Positions 51,657-61,759 of a stretch of 64,000 nt of DNA are shown here, piece by piece. The translations under genes and the position numbers were made by a program. Origin of the DNA: Candidatus Nitrotoga fabula (GTDB lineage: Bacteria; Pseudomonadota; Gammaproteobacteria; Burkholderiales; Gallionellaceae); the NCBI RefSeq assembly GCF_905221025.1, contig NZ_CAJNBL010000040.1, positions 57,036-121,035 on the forward strand, given 5' to 3'. How positions within the stretch are numbered: position 1 is the stretch's first letter; every line of letters starts with the position of its first letter. Below the pieces are notes generated by a model, which was not told the DNA's origin, did not search any database, and saw only the letters and a list, made by a program, of their open reading frames with translations.

Positions 51657-52098
51657 CTCAGGAAGTCAATCGAATTTTAGTTTTCAGGGTTGGATAATTC
51701 TGGATTACGGATACGCCCATTTATTGCGACATCTGGACTTAAATAGAATTTCACTTGTCGTGCAGGAGAAAAAAATATTTTCAGTCTATGAACATGTTTG
51801 CTGGCCAGTTTGATTAAGGGTGAGGATCTGGCTTGATTCTTGGCTGGCCTTTGGTGGTAGGCTGATAGGTATGCCCAGTATCCAAGTAAGATAGTTTTTC
51901 ATTTCAAATGTATTGATCACGTGAAAGAATAACTTCATTAAGGATAAATTCTGGTCAACGGTTGTTTGAATACTGCGTTTTCTAAGAATAACCTGCCTGG
52001 GACTCGAACCTGGAATTGTTTGATCTTGTTCAGCATAACGATTCAGGCAGAGGGTAATTCATAAATCAATTTTTCGTGCTTGAAAATATGGGGAGATC
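51657..52098. other. Non-coding gap
   Basis: No gene seen. CCTGCCTGGGACTCGAACC at 51993-52010 reads, on the minus strand, like the T-loop and 3' end of a tRNA (GGTTCGAGTC), but the arms do not pair and no complete tRNA is present. The following GGGAGATC is the ribosome site of the next gene. Confidence 0.45.
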
Positions 52099-52581
52099 AT
52101 GAGAACTTCGAAAATAAACCGTCCTGTGATGATTATCACGATTCTTTTATTGTGTGTATCGACCATCGGGACTGCTTTTGCCGGGGGACGCCATGGGCAT
52201 TTCGGCATTTATCTCGGAGCGCCTGTTGGTTTTGGCTATTATCCATATTACAGGACCCCGTATTTCGGAGCACCATATTATGGTTATCCATATTACGGGG
52301 GAATGCCGTATTATTATCCTGCCCCCGCATATTACCCACAGGTTCAGTCTGCCCCAGTAATATATACTGAACGAAGCGATAGTCCGCAAACAACCAATAT
52401 CCAGACTTCTCCTGGAAATGTCTCTCAAAACGTTCAGCAATCTTGGTGGTATTACTGCGCGGATACCAAAGCTTATTACCCCTATGTTCAGCAATGTTCA
52501 GGAGGTTGGATGAGGGTTGCACCGCAGCCTGCCCCCGGCTCAGGCAATCAGCCAGCAATAATAAATGCACCTGCACAATAA
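52099..52581 (+). CDS. Exported Tyr/Pro-rich protein with WYYC motif
   Basis: 160 residues. Signal peptide (VMIITILLLCVSTIGTAFAGG) is followed by a Tyr/Pro/Gly-rich segment (YYPYYRTPYFGAPYYGYPYYGG) and a compact end WWYYCADTKAYYPYVQQCSGGWMRV. That end, with two Cys probably in a disulfide, is a recurrent motif in small betaproteobacterial periplasmic or surface proteins. No known function. ATG 52099 with GGGAGATC. Similar in flavour to the exported protein at 58884-59372. Confidence 0.8.
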   Translation: MRTSKINRPVMIITILLLCVSTIGTAFAGGRHGHFGIYLGAPVGFGYYPYYRTPYFGAPYYGYPYYGGMPYYYPAPAYYPQVQSAPVIYTERSDSPQTTNIQTSPGNVSQNVQQSWWYYCADTKAYYPYVQQCSGGWMRVAPQPAPGSGNQPAIINAPAQ

Positions 52582-53102
52582 TTTATTGATTAAATAATAC
52601 AAAATTTCAGGAATGGTTGTTTTGGCGTAAGCCGATAACCGTGCCCGGAAAATATCTGGAATTGTATTCATCTGATGTGAGAAGGGAGCAGTCACTCTTG
52701 CTGCATAGCCGGAAATATATGCTGGCTTAGGGACAGTGTTCCTGAAATCTGTCAGCAAGAGGATTTCAGGTAAGAAAATGAGTAAATTGTAAGCGGTCTG
52801 TATCGAATTTATCTTCATGATGGTTCTTTTATCGCTGCCCGGGCGAAATTTTTCAGGTTATTTAGAGCAGCATACTTAACGCGCCTTCAGAAATCGAAGG
52901 CTCCTGGTGTCCTATAAGTGTTAACTATAAGACTATCCATATACCCAATTGGCCATTCGTTTTCCATCTCTTGGCATATCACCTGAATCGTGAACTTTAT
53001 GCAGAAGATCACTTTGTACCGCCTTTAGCAGAATAATTCGGTAAGATTGTGTCTGTAGCGTATTATCTGGTTAGCGTGCGAAATTAGGGTAAGAAATTAA
53101 AC
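52582..53102. other. Long non-coding gap before sucC with a hairpin
   Basis: No gene seen. GCCTTC (52883-52888) and GAAGGC (52896-52901) make a perfect 6-bp stem with a 7-base loop, probably ending the upstream transcript. The promoter for sucCD should lie in the second half, but no convincing -10/-35 pair was found by eye. Confidence 0.4.
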
Positions 53103-54281
53103 ATGAAAATTCACGAGTATCAGGCCAAGGACATCCTGCGCCAGTATGGTGTCTCGGTGCCGAGAGGAGTTGTTTGCTTCAGTGAGCACGAGGTCATTGC
53201 TGCAGTACAGCAGCTGGGCGGTTCCAGATGGGTGGTGAAAGCTCAGATTCACGCTGGTGGGCGCGGGCAGGGGGGCGGAATCGGAGTGGCGAATACGATT
53301 CAGGAAGTAAGTCAGTTTGCTGGGAAGTTTCTTGGGATGAAACTGGTTACGCATCAGACAAATGCAGATGGGCAAGAGGTTCGGCAGGTATTGGTTGAAG
53401 AGGGTGTGCAGATTGCAAAAGAGTATTATGTAGGAATGGTAATCGATCGGAGCAGGCAGCGTATTGTTTTAATGGCAAGTAGTGAAGGGGGGATGGAGAT
53501 CGAAGCTGTTGCTGTCCGCTCGCCTGAAAAAATTCATAAGGTATGGATAGATCCCGGGACAGGGTTGACAGATGGAGAGATTGATAATATTGCGAGGCTG
53601 ATTTGCATGCCAGCTAATGCACTGGATCAGGTACGTATCTGTCTGCATGGATTGTACCGTGCTTTTGTTGAAAAAGAAGCAATGTTGGTGGAGCTGAACC
53701 CTTTGGTGCTAACGGAAAATAAGAATTTGCTGGCGTTGGACGCAAAAATTAATTTTGATAGTAATGCGTTATTTCGTCACCCGGAGATTGTAGCGTTACG
53801 TGATCTGAATGAAGAAGATCCCGCCGAAGTGGAAGCTTCGGCATTTGGTTTAAGTTACATTTCGCTGGATGGGAATATAGGTTGTCTGGTAAATGGTGCC
53901 GGATTAGCCATGGCAACCATGGATATCATCAAATTGTATGGAGGATTGCCGGCGAATTTCCTGGATGTTGGCGGGGGGGCGAGCAAGGAAAAAGTTACAG
54001 AGGCATTCAAGCTGATGTTAAAAAACCCGGATTTGAAGGCTATTCTGGTTAATATATTTGGCGGGATCATGAAATGTGATGTGATTGCCGAAGGCGTGGT
54101 GGCAGCAGCGCGCGAGGTTCATTTGAATGTGCCCTTAGTGGTGCGGCTGGAAGGCACGAATGTGGAGATCGGGAAAAGAATTCTCGCTGAATCCGGTCTG
54201 CCCGTTATTTCGGCCGGCAATATGGCAGAAGCGGCAGCGAAAGCTGTTGCAGCCGCAAAGGGAGCGTCATGTCCATTTTGA
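53103..54281 (+). CDS. sucC: Succinyl-CoA synthetase beta subunit
   Basis: 392 residues. ATP-grasp domain at the N-terminus ([41 protein letters not shown]) and CoA-ligase domain ([47 protein letters not shown]). It forms the alpha2beta2 enzyme converting succinyl-CoA to succinate with NTP synthesis in the TCA cycle. Length is normal. The sucD gene overlaps its end by 13 bases, so the subunits are translated together. ATG 53103, weak site GGGTAAG. Confidence 0.97.
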   Translation: MKIHEYQAKDILRQYGVSVPRGVVCFSEHEVIAAVQQLGGSRWVVKAQIHAGGRGQGGGIGVANTIQEVSQFAGKFLGMKLVTHQTNADGQEVRQVLVEEGVQIAKEYYVGMVIDRSRQRIVLMASSEGGMEIEAVAVRSPEKIHKVWIDPGTGLTDGEIDNIARLICMPANALDQVRICLHGLYRAFVEKEAMLVELNPLVLTENKNLLALDAKINFDSNALFRHPEIVALRDLNEEDPAEVEASAFGLSYISLDGNIGCLVNGAGLAMATMDIIKLYGGLPANFLDVGGGASKEKVTEAFKLMLKNPDLKAILVNIFGGIMKCDVIAEGVVAAAREVHLNVPLVVRLEGTNVEIGKRILAESGLPVISAGNMAEAAAKAVAAAKGASCPF

Positions 54282-55150
54282 TAAATAAGGATACCAAAGT
54301 TATCACCCAAGGTATGACAGGGAAGGTCGGCCAGTTTCATACTATGCACTGCAAGAATTATGCAAACGGAGCCAATTGCTTTGTTGCCGGGGTTACTCCA
54401 GGAAAATCCGGGCAAAGCTATGAAGGTATACCAATATTCAACACCGTGGTAGAGGCACGCAGGGAAACCGGGGCTAGTGTGTCGGTGATTTATGTGCCCC
54501 CTGCCCATGCTGCCGCCGCGATTGACGAGTCCGTGGAGGCAGAAATGGAACTGGTGATATGCATTACGGAGGGTATTCCGGTACACGACATGCTGCGTAC
54601 ACGTTATAAAATGCAAGGTAAAAAGACGTTGTTAATTGGCCCGAATTGCCCCGGATTGATCACTCCGGATGAAATCAAGATTGGTATCATGCCCGGTCAT
54701 ATCCACCGCAAGGGTCGCATTGGAGTGGTCTCCCGTTCTGGAACGCTGACCTATGAGGCAGTCTGGCAGCTGACAGAGCTAGGGTTCGGGCAATCTTCCT
54801 GCGTAGGAATTGGCGGTGATCCGATCAATGGCATGAAACACTTGGATGTAATGAAGTTGTTCAACGATGATCCGGAAACGGATGCAGTGGTAATGGTGGG
54901 AGAAATTGGCGGCAGTGATGAAGAGGAATGTGCGCGCTGGATCAAGATGAATATGCAAAAGCCTGTGGTTGGTTTCATTGCGGGTATTACAGCCCCTCAG
55001 GGCAAACGTATGGGGCATGCCGGGGCAATTATTTCCGGGGGACAGGGAGGCGCAGAGGCCAAGCTGGCAGTGATGGAAGAATGCGGTATACACATTACCC
55101 GTAATCCTGCGGAAATGGGCAAAATGATGAAGCAGGTTTTAAAGGGGTAA
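54269..55150 (+). CDS. sucD: Succinyl-CoA synthetase alpha subunit
   Basis: 293 residues. CoA-binding Rossmann part ([37 protein letters not shown]), and the active-site phosphohistidine in [18 protein letters not shown]. Ends KQVLKG as usual. Pairs with sucC directly upstream in the operon; ATG 54269 sits inside the sucC end, with AAAGGGAGCG as site. Standard TCA-cycle function. Confidence 0.97.
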   Translation: MSILINKDTKVITQGMTGKVGQFHTMHCKNYANGANCFVAGVTPGKSGQSYEGIPIFNTVVEARRETGASVSVIYVPPAHAAAAIDESVEAEMELVICITEGIPVHDMLRTRYKMQGKKTLLIGPNCPGLITPDEIKIGIMPGHIHRKGRIGVVSRSGTLTYEAVWQLTELGFGQSSCVGIGGDPINGMKHLDVMKLFNDDPETDAVVMVGEIGGSDEEECARWIKMNMQKPVVGFIAGITAPQGKRMGHAGAIISGGQGGAEAKLAVMEECGIHITRNPAEMGKMMKQVLKG

Positions 55151-55594
55151 CCCTGGAATGCCTGCTATGATCCATAGACAGATTGTTGTGGACAAATATG
55201 AAACAAGAATCATGTGTAATTTGGTAGTTTCGATTTGATCTGAAAGTAGGGCATTGTTGGTTTTTCCAGGTCGTTGGAAATCTTCAGTGCCACATGTTGT
55301 GGATTTGCGCAGACGATGATTAAGTATTTGTTCCTGTTAATCGTACCCTGAAAACAGGGTGGTGCCAGTGTCTGCCGTTTCTATCTTGGAAAGTATGGGC
55401 CTGAATTAATTAAGGTGGATCAGTGTCCGTTTGGTAATGCTTTCATCTCTCTGTTATTGCAGTGCAGGAGTCATACATGCTGGTCTTCAAACAGCCAGCG
55501 TGCTTAGATGATTTTCAATTCAGGCTGTTTGGAAGATAGCCTTTACTGTCGAGTTAAATCAGCAGGAACTTCGTGTTTGAGCCAGTACATTTTT
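55151..55594. other. Non-coding gap after sucD
   Basis: No gene seen between the convergent sucD and kinase genes. ACCCTGAAAACAGGGT at 55345-55360 is a perfect 6-bp stem with a 4-base loop but lacks a U-tract. Confidence 0.4.
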
Positions 55595-57589
55595 TTAACA
55601 AGTCAGGAAACCGCCGCTTGCCGGAAGTTCGAACCAGAAGACGCTTCCTGTGCCTACCGTGCTGTCTACACCGATGGTTCCACCCATTTGTTCGGTAAGT
55701 TTTTTTGCCAGTACCAGGCCGATGCCCGTACCCTCTATTGGGCCGGTTTCCTGCCCCAGGCGATTAAATGGCTGAAACAGTTGCTCCAGTTTGTTCGCAG
55801 GTAATCCTTTTCCGGTATCCCTGATGCTGATGCGAGCCTGATTTGGGGTACTTGCAGGATTGCAGGCTATTTCAATTATTCCGTTTTCACAGTTATATTT
55901 GATCGCATTGGAAAGAAAATTGATCAAAACTTGCTTTACACGAATCCGGTCAGCATAAAGCAGCAGTGATTGGTCGGGCTGATAAAAGCTGATGGTAATG
56001 TTGCGCAGTTTCGCCTGTGTCTCCATCATGGTTACACATTCCAGAAGAAGATCGTGCAGTGGTATCCACATTAGCGATAGTGAAATTCTGCCGGATTCGA
56101 TTGCCACCAGGTCAAGAATTTCATTGATCAAATCCAGTAAATACCAGCCGCTGCGAACAATTTCCTTGATTCGCCCCGTCTGAATTAGGGTCGGCGCAGG
56201 CGGACCCTGCTCCAGCAACTGGGCAAAGCCAAGGATGGCGTTGAGCGGGGTACGGAGTTCGTGGCTCATGCTGGAAAGGAATTCCGATTTGGCACGGCTG
56301 GCATTTTCTGCAGCAATTTTAGCGTTGCTGAGTTCAGTGATGTCGATGTAGGAACCTACATAATGAGTAATGTTATTGTTTTCTCCCCTGACAGTGGAAA
56401 TTGTAAGCCACTTAGGATATAGCTCTCCATTTTTGCGCCGTCCCCAGATTTCTCCGTGCCAAGTCCCAGTATGGGTAATGGTCTCCCACATCGTATGGTA
56501 AAAATCTGTATCATGACGGCCAGATTTGAGCAGCCGCGGGGTCTGCCCCACAGCTTCTTCAGCAGTATAGCCGGTGGTTTCGGTAAAAGCCCTATTGACT
56601 CGCAGAATTATTCCGCTGGCGTCGGTGATCATAAGGCTTTCTTGCGATTCGAAAGCTACTGCAGCGATTCGAAGTTCGGCTTCTGTCCTTTTTCTTTCAA
56701 TTTCATTGGCCTGCAACGTGTTTTGCATTCTTGAGAGGCCGGCAATCACGCTGTTTTCCATGCCGGGTTTGATGGTGGTGTCTGTGGAAAAGTCACCGCG
56801 TTCAATTTTGCTGATCTGCGCTTGTACTTCGTCGGCAGAGCCACCGAGCGTTGCGTGTAGGGACGCATAGGATCTCCAGAGCATGAGGGAGACTGCAAGT
56901 GCGGCTACAATTAAACCCAGTCGTAATTGGAAGGCATTTTTCTCGGCATCATTGACGGCAGCCAGCGTTCTTTTATTGATTAAAAGGTAGACGTCGTTGA
57001 TGGGTTTCATGACTTTAGCCATGGCTTTGTGATAATTTTCATCACTCAGGATTTGAAATGCTTGCTTGTATCTGTCAGCTGCATTTGTGCTGTTATTTGC
57101 TTTACCCTGTTCCATTGCTTTCTGTTCCAGTTTGGCCAAGCTATCTGAACTGTTTTTCGCATCGGTTAGTTTGCTCAGTTCCTCATCAGTCAAATTAGAT
57201 TGGCGCATCAAATCCAGTAATGCTGTACCCTGACGGTCACCGGCAGGCGGGGAGACTGCATTCCCGAGCACCATGTCCCAATAAACATAGAAATATCCGT
57301 CCGGTCTGGAAATTTTGCCATCACGGATGTCCAGTATGTTCTGATGGAAACGCTTATAGAGGGGGTTTCCATTCATCAGGTAGATTTTTGCCATGCGTGC
57401 TAGATCATTGGATGACTGACGTAACTGATCGACAAGTTGAAGCGCGATCAGCCGTTGCTCGTTGGCGCGATCTATTTTCTTTTCAGAAAAAATGTACAAA
57501 TTGAAAGTAATAAAAAGCGTAAAGACTGCGGCGGTGGTCAGTACAATATTAATAAGTGTTACATTGCTGAAACCTGTCTTGTGCAACAT
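55595..57589 (-). CDS. PAS-domain sensor histidine kinase, orphan
   Basis: 664 residues: N-terminal membrane helix (TLINIVLTTAAVFTLFITFNLYIF), about 190 residues of periplasmic four-helix sensor (YLMNGNPLYKRFHQNILDIRDG), second membrane helix (LRLGLIVAALAVSLMLW), HAMP-like linker (GGSADEVQAQISKIERGDFST), a PAS domain with PAC (FTETTGYTAEEAVGQTPRLLKSGRHD, ISTVRGENNNITHYVGSYIDITE), HisKA (SSMSHELRTPLNAILGF) and HATPase_c (NFLSNAIKYN, DTGKGLP, GTGIGLVLAKKL). The periplasmic helical region resembles those in chemotaxis-like sensors. No receiver or regulator gene is adjacent, so its partner lies elsewhere. Ends ...ELPASGGFLTC. Confidence 0.93.
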   Translation of the reverse strand: MLHKTGFSNVTLINIVLTTAAVFTLFITFNLYIFSEKKIDRANEQRLIALQLVDQLRQSSNDLARMAKIYLMNGNPLYKRFHQNILDIRDGKISRPDGYFYVYWDMVLGNAVSPPAGDRQGTALLDLMRQSNLTDEELSKLTDAKNSSDSLAKLEQKAMEQGKANNSTNAADRYKQAFQILSDENYHKAMAKVMKPINDVYLLINKRTLAAVNDAEKNAFQLRLGLIVAALAVSLMLWRSYASLHATLGGSADEVQAQISKIERGDFSTDTTIKPGMENSVIAGLSRMQNTLQANEIERKRTEAELRIAAVAFESQESLMITDASGIILRVNRAFTETTGYTAEEAVGQTPRLLKSGRHDTDFYHTMWETITHTGTWHGEIWGRRKNGELYPKWLTISTVRGENNNITHYVGSYIDITELSNAKIAAENASRAKSEFLSSMSHELRTPLNAILGFAQLLEQGPPAPTLIQTGRIKEIVRSGWYLLDLINEILDLVAIESGRISLSLMWIPLHDLLLECVTMMETQAKLRNITISFYQPDQSLLLYADRIRVKQVLINFLSNAIKYNCENGIIEIACNPASTPNQARISIRDTGKGLPANKLEQLFQPFNRLGQETGPIEGTGIGLVLAKKLTEQMGGTIGVDSTVGTGSVFWFELPASGGFLTC

Positions 57590-58031
57590 TTTTCAGTATC
57601 CTTTTCTTAGTCCTGGGGATGGCCCTGATGACAAAAATCATTAGCAGGTCGCTGCAATTTTATAAATAATCCATGATAATGAAATTGTAACGGTGTTGAA
57701 ATGCCGCTAATATTTGGTGTGCATGTATTTCATTAAGCGACATAATGTCAATTTATTGGGCATGAAGGTCAAATTTTTGATATCTGACCTGAAGTTGTAC
57801 TGCGATTCCTGACAGGACGTATGGATGGATCGGCGTAAGCGAAAATATGTAAAGCATACTGAAATTGTGGGGTAATGATTTTATGATGGAATTCTTAATG
57901 AATTTTTTTGAGTATATCGAGAAGATTAGGGTATACGAGTATGAATTTATATGGTGCAAATAAACATTGCATTAGAGCAGGTAGAAAACAGGTTTTTTTA
58001 AATATTAAGATAAAATTCAAAGGAGTAAGCA
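57590..58031. other. AT-rich non-coding gap
   Basis: No gene seen. The final bases contain CAAAGGAGTAAGCA, the ribosome site for the small gene at 58032. No convincing repeats or RNA structure noted. Confidence 0.4.
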
Positions 58032-58280
58032 ATGCGTTTTTTTACACTTAATCCTCCAGTGCATATTAAAACTGTTGGTGGTGGCGATGCCACGATTACA
58101 AGTATTGAATCAGACCCACCGGATATTTTTATCGGAACCCTGAAAGTTCCTGCGGGCACATTTAATGTTTCCTGGGATGAAAATGGTTTTTGCCGCAACA
58201 TGGAGCCGACTGCTAACTTGGCTCCTGGCTCTGGCGAGTTTCAAGCGCTCCTTAAGGAAGCCAGGGAATTAGGCTTATAA
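58032..58280 (+). CDS. Small hypothetical protein, 82 residues
   Basis: ATG 58032 behind AAAGGAG with a 7-base gap. MRFFTLNPPVHIKTVGGGDATITSIESDPPDIFIGTLKVPAGTFNVSWDENGFCRN reads as a compact beta-rich protein without signal peptide; the C-terminal EFQALLKEARELGL is a helix. I do not know the family. A broken copy lies 280 bases downstream (58560-58795), sharing the pattern LxNPxxIKVxG and a PxIFLG stretch. Two copies in tandem, one decayed, suggest a locally duplicated lineage-specific gene. Confidence 0.72.
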   Translation: MRFFTLNPPVHIKTVGGGDATITSIESDPPDIFIGTLKVPAGTFNVSWDENGFCRNMEPTANLAPGSGEFQALLKEARELGL

Positions 58281-58559
58281 CATGGTTGCATATTGGGGAA
58301 TGGGGTACTCAAACAGGATGAATAAATCCGACTTAAAATATCAGCGGCTAATCCGTTGTTTGGAATATATCACTTTTCATATCCAAAATCTTTAGGATTG
58401 ACTATTCATATGAATAGTCAAGGTGTTGCATGGTGCTGAAAATGGTGGTATGGCTTGTGCCGGAGGGCTAGGAGTTAATTATCAATCACAAGGTTTAAAC
58501 CACCGGCTTTAGCTGCGACAATATGCCACCCGAATGGAGGTGTGATATAGAATACAGAT
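58281..58559. other. Gap between the small gene and its decayed copy
   Basis: No gene seen in about 280 bases. Confidence 0.4.
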
Positions 58560-58795
58560 ATGGCAGTCATACGGTGTTTCAAATTGAGTAACCCTATAGC
58601 CATCAAAGTGACTGGCAATCAAGCGTGGGATGAACCCAAGCCGGAAATATTTCTCGGAGAGATGTGAGAACGAGAATAACAGCTTCGGTATGACCCAATG
58701 AATTCTACTCTGGAATTTCGGGAGTAAACGTACAAGCAGGCAAAACATTAATACTGGAAATACCGGAGGATGGAGTGACCCATCCCAATCATTGA
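58560..58795 (+). pseudogene. Decayed paralogue of the 58032 gene
   Basis: ATG 58560 starts MAVIRCFKLSNPIAIKVTGNQAWDEPKPEIFLGEM and stops at 58665-58667. Reading on in the two other frames gives CENENNSFGMTQ and then PNEFYSGISGVNVQAGKTLILEIPEDGVTHPNH ending at 58795. LSNPIAIKV and PEIFLG correspond to LNPPVHIKT and PDIFIG in the intact gene, and SGVNVQAGKTL to TLKVPAGTF. Two single-base shifts are needed to join the parts, so true decay is more likely than one sequencing slip. Confidence 0.6.
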
Positions 58796-58883
58796 ACCAT
58801 GCCGCTATGATAATCGTGCTCTGTCGAGAGCCGCGCCTTTAAAATTAGTGCTCGGCTGCCCCGTATTGTCCGTAGTAAGTGAT

Positions 58884-59372
58884 TCAGTCCCTGCCGTGAC
58901 CTTTTCCATGGCGTCGGTCATGACCATGATGATGGTGGTGATGCTTGACTTTCCGGTCATACCCACGGTTATATCTACCGTCATAATTTCTTCCTCCGTC
59001 ATAATAACCGCCATATCCCCCCCATCCGGCATTTTCATATCCATAGAAGCCAGGGGCGTACACGTTGTTATACCAGTTGTCCTGAACGAAATAGACAGGC
59101 ATTCCGCAAGCACCATATCGGTAGCAATGTTTATGCCAGTTTTTCCGGTGGCCTGGCGGTACATGCAAGTAAACCGGCTGGGGAGTTACTTGCATTGGCT
59201 GGACAATGACTGGTGCAGGGTAGAAAACTGGAGGACGAGGGTAATTTCCGATGTCGATCCGTCCATACATGCCGGGTTGATCGATGCTGATGGATACTCC
59301 AACTCCAACATCGGAAGCCCATGCCGGAACCGAGAAAATGGCAATTGCTGCTGCGAATAGAAATCGTTTCAT
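58884..59372 (-). CDS. Exported protein with His-rich tail
   Basis: 162 residues. Signal peptide MKRFLFAAAIAIFSVPAWA, then a Pro/Tyr-rich segment, a conserved-looking core RKNWHKHCYRYGACGMPVYFVQDNWYNNVYAP with two Cys, a Gly/Tyr-rich run and a tail KHHHHHHGHDRRHGKGHGRD. The core is common in small betaproteobacterial secreted proteins. The tail has six consecutive His and more, so it can bind transition metals (Ni, Cu, Zn) in the periplasm. Start ATG 59372 with GAGAAAAAGGAG upstream (minus strand). Not next to a metal transporter. Function unknown. Confidence 0.78.
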   Translation of the reverse strand: MKRFLFAAAIAIFSVPAWASDVGVGVSISIDQPGMYGRIDIGNYPRPPVFYPAPVIVQPMQVTPQPVYLHVPPGHRKNWHKHCYRYGACGMPVYFVQDNWYNNVYAPGFYGYENAGWGGYGGYYDGGRNYDGRYNRGYDRKVKHHHHHHGHDRRHGKGHGRD

Positions 59373-59833
59373 GGTAAAACTCCTTTTTCTCCGGAGAGAT
59401 GCAGTTACAACGCATCATTACCCAAAATGGATGACAATGATATCAATCAATTGAAAGTGTTTCTGAAGAAGCTGTATTTTTCAATGAATTTTTTTGTGAC
59501 TTGTATTGTGTGCCCATTTTAGTAGATTGCAATATTTTTAGTATTGGCTATTTGTCAGAGTGCAGTAGAGCTACGAGGAAATTGAAAGTTCCATCCTTGG
59601 CATGTCGGACTACTGCGGTGGGGTCGCGATCTTGTTCTGAACCCGGCGAGGTGCGTTCCAGCAATCGGACTCACTTTGTAACGATTGAATAGAATATGTT
59701 CGGGTTCGTGCCATCTTCCTGCGGCGTCATGCGGGCAACGCATAAGATCAGGTTTTTATATCATTCTGATTATCATGTAAAAAACAGGTCCGGCAGCACG
59801 GGCCAAGTGGCAGAAGAACCGAGCACCTGCAAT
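59373..59833. other. Non-coding gap
   Basis: No gene seen. Two weak minus- or plus-strand frames of about 60 codons lack convincing starts or composition. No clear promoter or repeat. Confidence 0.4.
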
Positions 59834-60118
59834 TTACTGTCCAATCATGTCAAATGATTTAGATCGGGTTTGTTTTGTATTCTCTATTTTTAACCCAGTT
59901 TTTTTAATTCTTGCAACTGCCATGATTACTTCGGCTATGGTTGTCTTATGGGTTGCAGCGACTGCAGTAATTTCTGTTAGTAGTTGGGCCATCCCTTCGC
60001 TCTGGGCAGTTAATGCTACAGCAGGTGTTTTACCGGATTTAAGAGTTTTAAGTTTTTTCAGTTTGGCTTTGGCATCGGCGATTTTCTGATCAATGGTTTT
60101 ACGGGTGTAAGTTGGCAT
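59834..60118 (-). CDS. Small hypothetical protein, 94 residues
   Basis: ATG at 60118 has CAGGAG seven bases upstream; the longer frame to 60247 is not used. MPTYTRKTIDQKIADAKAKLKKLKTLKSGKTPAVALTAQ is Lys-rich and coiled-coil-like, then a Thr/Ala stretch (LLTEITAVAATHKTTIAEVIMAVARIKKTG) resembling an amphipathic or H-NS-type oligomerisation/DNA-binding tail. There is no signal peptide. A nucleoid-associated or DNA-binding protein is possible but unproven. Follows the DUF808 gene 55 bases downstream on the same strand. Confidence 0.6.
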   Translation of the reverse strand: MPTYTRKTIDQKIADAKAKLKKLKTLKSGKTPAVALTAQSEGMAQLLTEITAVAATHKTTIAEVIMAVARIKKTGLKIENTKQTRSKSFDMIGQ

Positions 60119-60173
60119 TATGAGCTCCTGTATTGTTGCAGTATGGTGAAATATATAGGGAACGGGGTATTCT

Positions 60174-61067
60174 TCATGTTCCAGCAGTAAATGAATTTTT
60201 GATTTTAAGCAGTAAATGCTGACCTCCAGCCAGTATAAGGCCAACAATGGTGCCGCATGCGATATCCCCGAGCAGACCGATTGTCCAATGTGGAAATTCT
60301 ATATGAAATATATGGGTAATGATGCCCCCGGCCACGGCCATCATTGCAACCATGCCTAATGGACCGAGAATTTTAAGAATTATGGGCGCAGCATTGGCCA
60401 TCCTGTAGCCCAATTTCTTTTTGAGGCCATTGTCAGCACGTGCCAAAGCGAGTCCCATGTCATCCAAACGGATGATGACTGCGATGAGCCCATATACACC
60501 TACTGTCATGACGAAGCCAACCAATATGAGTACGGCAATTTTATAGCTTAAAGAGACATCTCCGATTGCAGCGAGGGAAATTATTCCCATTTCCAAGCTT
60601 AAAATTCTGTCAGTATTGATGGCGCCCCGAACCTTCTCGTCTTCGGACATTGGGGGTTCTATGACGGTATCAGGTGATGGGTGCAACATGCTCAGAAGGC
60701 CTTCACCACCTTCATAGGCTAAATAGAGCCCCCCGATAACAAGTGCAACCGTAATTGCATCGGGCAGGAGGTGTCCGGCGATAAGCAGCAAAGCACCCAG
60801 CCAAATTTTATTTCGTGCGCTACCCTTCGTGATGCGCCAGAGTGCAGCTAGTTCCCTGTTCGGTGAAATTCCCGAAATTTGACCAGCACCGACAGCCAGA
60901 TCATCTCCAGCTACGCCGGAAGTTTTAACGCCAGCTTTGGCAGCTAAAATGGCTACATCATCGGTTGCTGCAGCTATTTTTGCGCCTTGAGCAGCAAGGT
61001 CATCTGCAGCTGCAGCAGCCAACTTGCTGGCATCACGAAGAACAGCGAAAAAAGCGGGGGTGGGCAT
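60174..61067 (-). CDS. DUF808-family inner-membrane protein
   Basis: 297 residues. DUF808 (YedI-like) signature seen: FFAVLRDASKLAAAAADDLAAQGAKIAA, then GDDLAVGAGQISGISPNRELAALWRITKGSARNKIWLG. Four to six membrane helices follow, for example LILVGFVMTVGVYGLIAVIIRLDD and PLGMVAMMAVAGGIITHIFH. Function is unknown for the family. The start at 61067 (MPTPAFFAVLRD) has a normal length. The small Lys-rich gene lies downstream and may be co-transcribed. Confidence 0.9.
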   Translation of the reverse strand: MPTPAFFAVLRDASKLAAAAADDLAAQGAKIAAATDDVAILAAKAGVKTSGVAGDDLAVGAGQISGISPNRELAALWRITKGSARNKIWLGALLLIAGHLLPDAITVALVIGGLYLAYEGGEGLLSMLHPSPDTVIEPPMSEDEKVRGAINTDRILSLEMGIISLAAIGDVSLSYKIAVLILVGFVMTVGVYGLIAVIIRLDDMGLALARADNGLKKKLGYRMANAAPIILKILGPLGMVAMMAVAGGIITHIFHIEFPHWTIGLLGDIACGTIVGLILAGGQHLLLKIKNSFTAGT

Positions 61068-61759
61068 ATTTCTGAAGATTTTTAACGAACTTAATTGGAT
61101 TTTATTTTTTTGTTAAATATCGTAAAGTATTTATTATCAAAATTTCATATGTGCAAAAGATTTGGCAATCTGTAAATTCAACAAAAAAGACTCATGGCGT
61201 TATTATGCAAGGCATGCATATGAATTTTCCAACCAGATAATCCATGCCACAAAACCGGTATTATTACCGATACTCTGAATCAGCGTGGTTGAATTCAGAT
61301 TGTATGTAAGATGTATCTACTACAATTGTATAACTTGCAGCGCTGTTGAATGGATCATTATTTCGGTACGATCTGTGCATAACTGTCATTGTTCATTCTG
61401 ATGACATGCAAAGAAGCATGGTTTTCTAATATGTCCGTTGTGTGCATCATGGTGCAAATGAATTTTTTGTGGCTGAGCTATAGGGGGTATGGGTTTAAGT
61501 GCAAAAAAATCGGTTGTTCATCAATAAAAAAAGATTTTCTGAACCTTCCTGCGTGCTTATTTTTAAAAGGGTCAAGTTGAACTTTCTCTATTCATTACTT
61601 TCCAATATTTGGAAGTAAACGCCTGTATAAGATTGATATCGGGTTGCAATTTGTCGTTTACAAACGGCGGCTGTAGCAGGTTAGTATCTGTTTCAGGATG
61701 TAAGGTCGCGGTTGGAAGGCTACAATTCCAACCGAATCTCATGTGATGGGGGATTATCT
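61068..61759. other. AT-rich non-coding gap
   Basis: No real gene seen; a 63-codon frame at 61389-61580 has poor composition. TCTGAAT and ATTCAGA flank GCGTGGTTGA around 61276-61301 as an inverted repeat, and CGGTATTATTACCG near 61257-61270 is a second small hairpin. Either may act in regulating the tolA-like gene downstream or ending the upstream transcript. Confidence 0.4.

Noticed and set aside
51993..52010. tRNA-like 3' fragment (GGTTCGAGTC on the minus strand)
   Set aside because: T-stem has only three pairing positions, no acceptor or anticodon arms.
61389..61580. 63-codon open frame
   Set aside because: Poor start context and composition, probable chance frame in an AT-rich gap.
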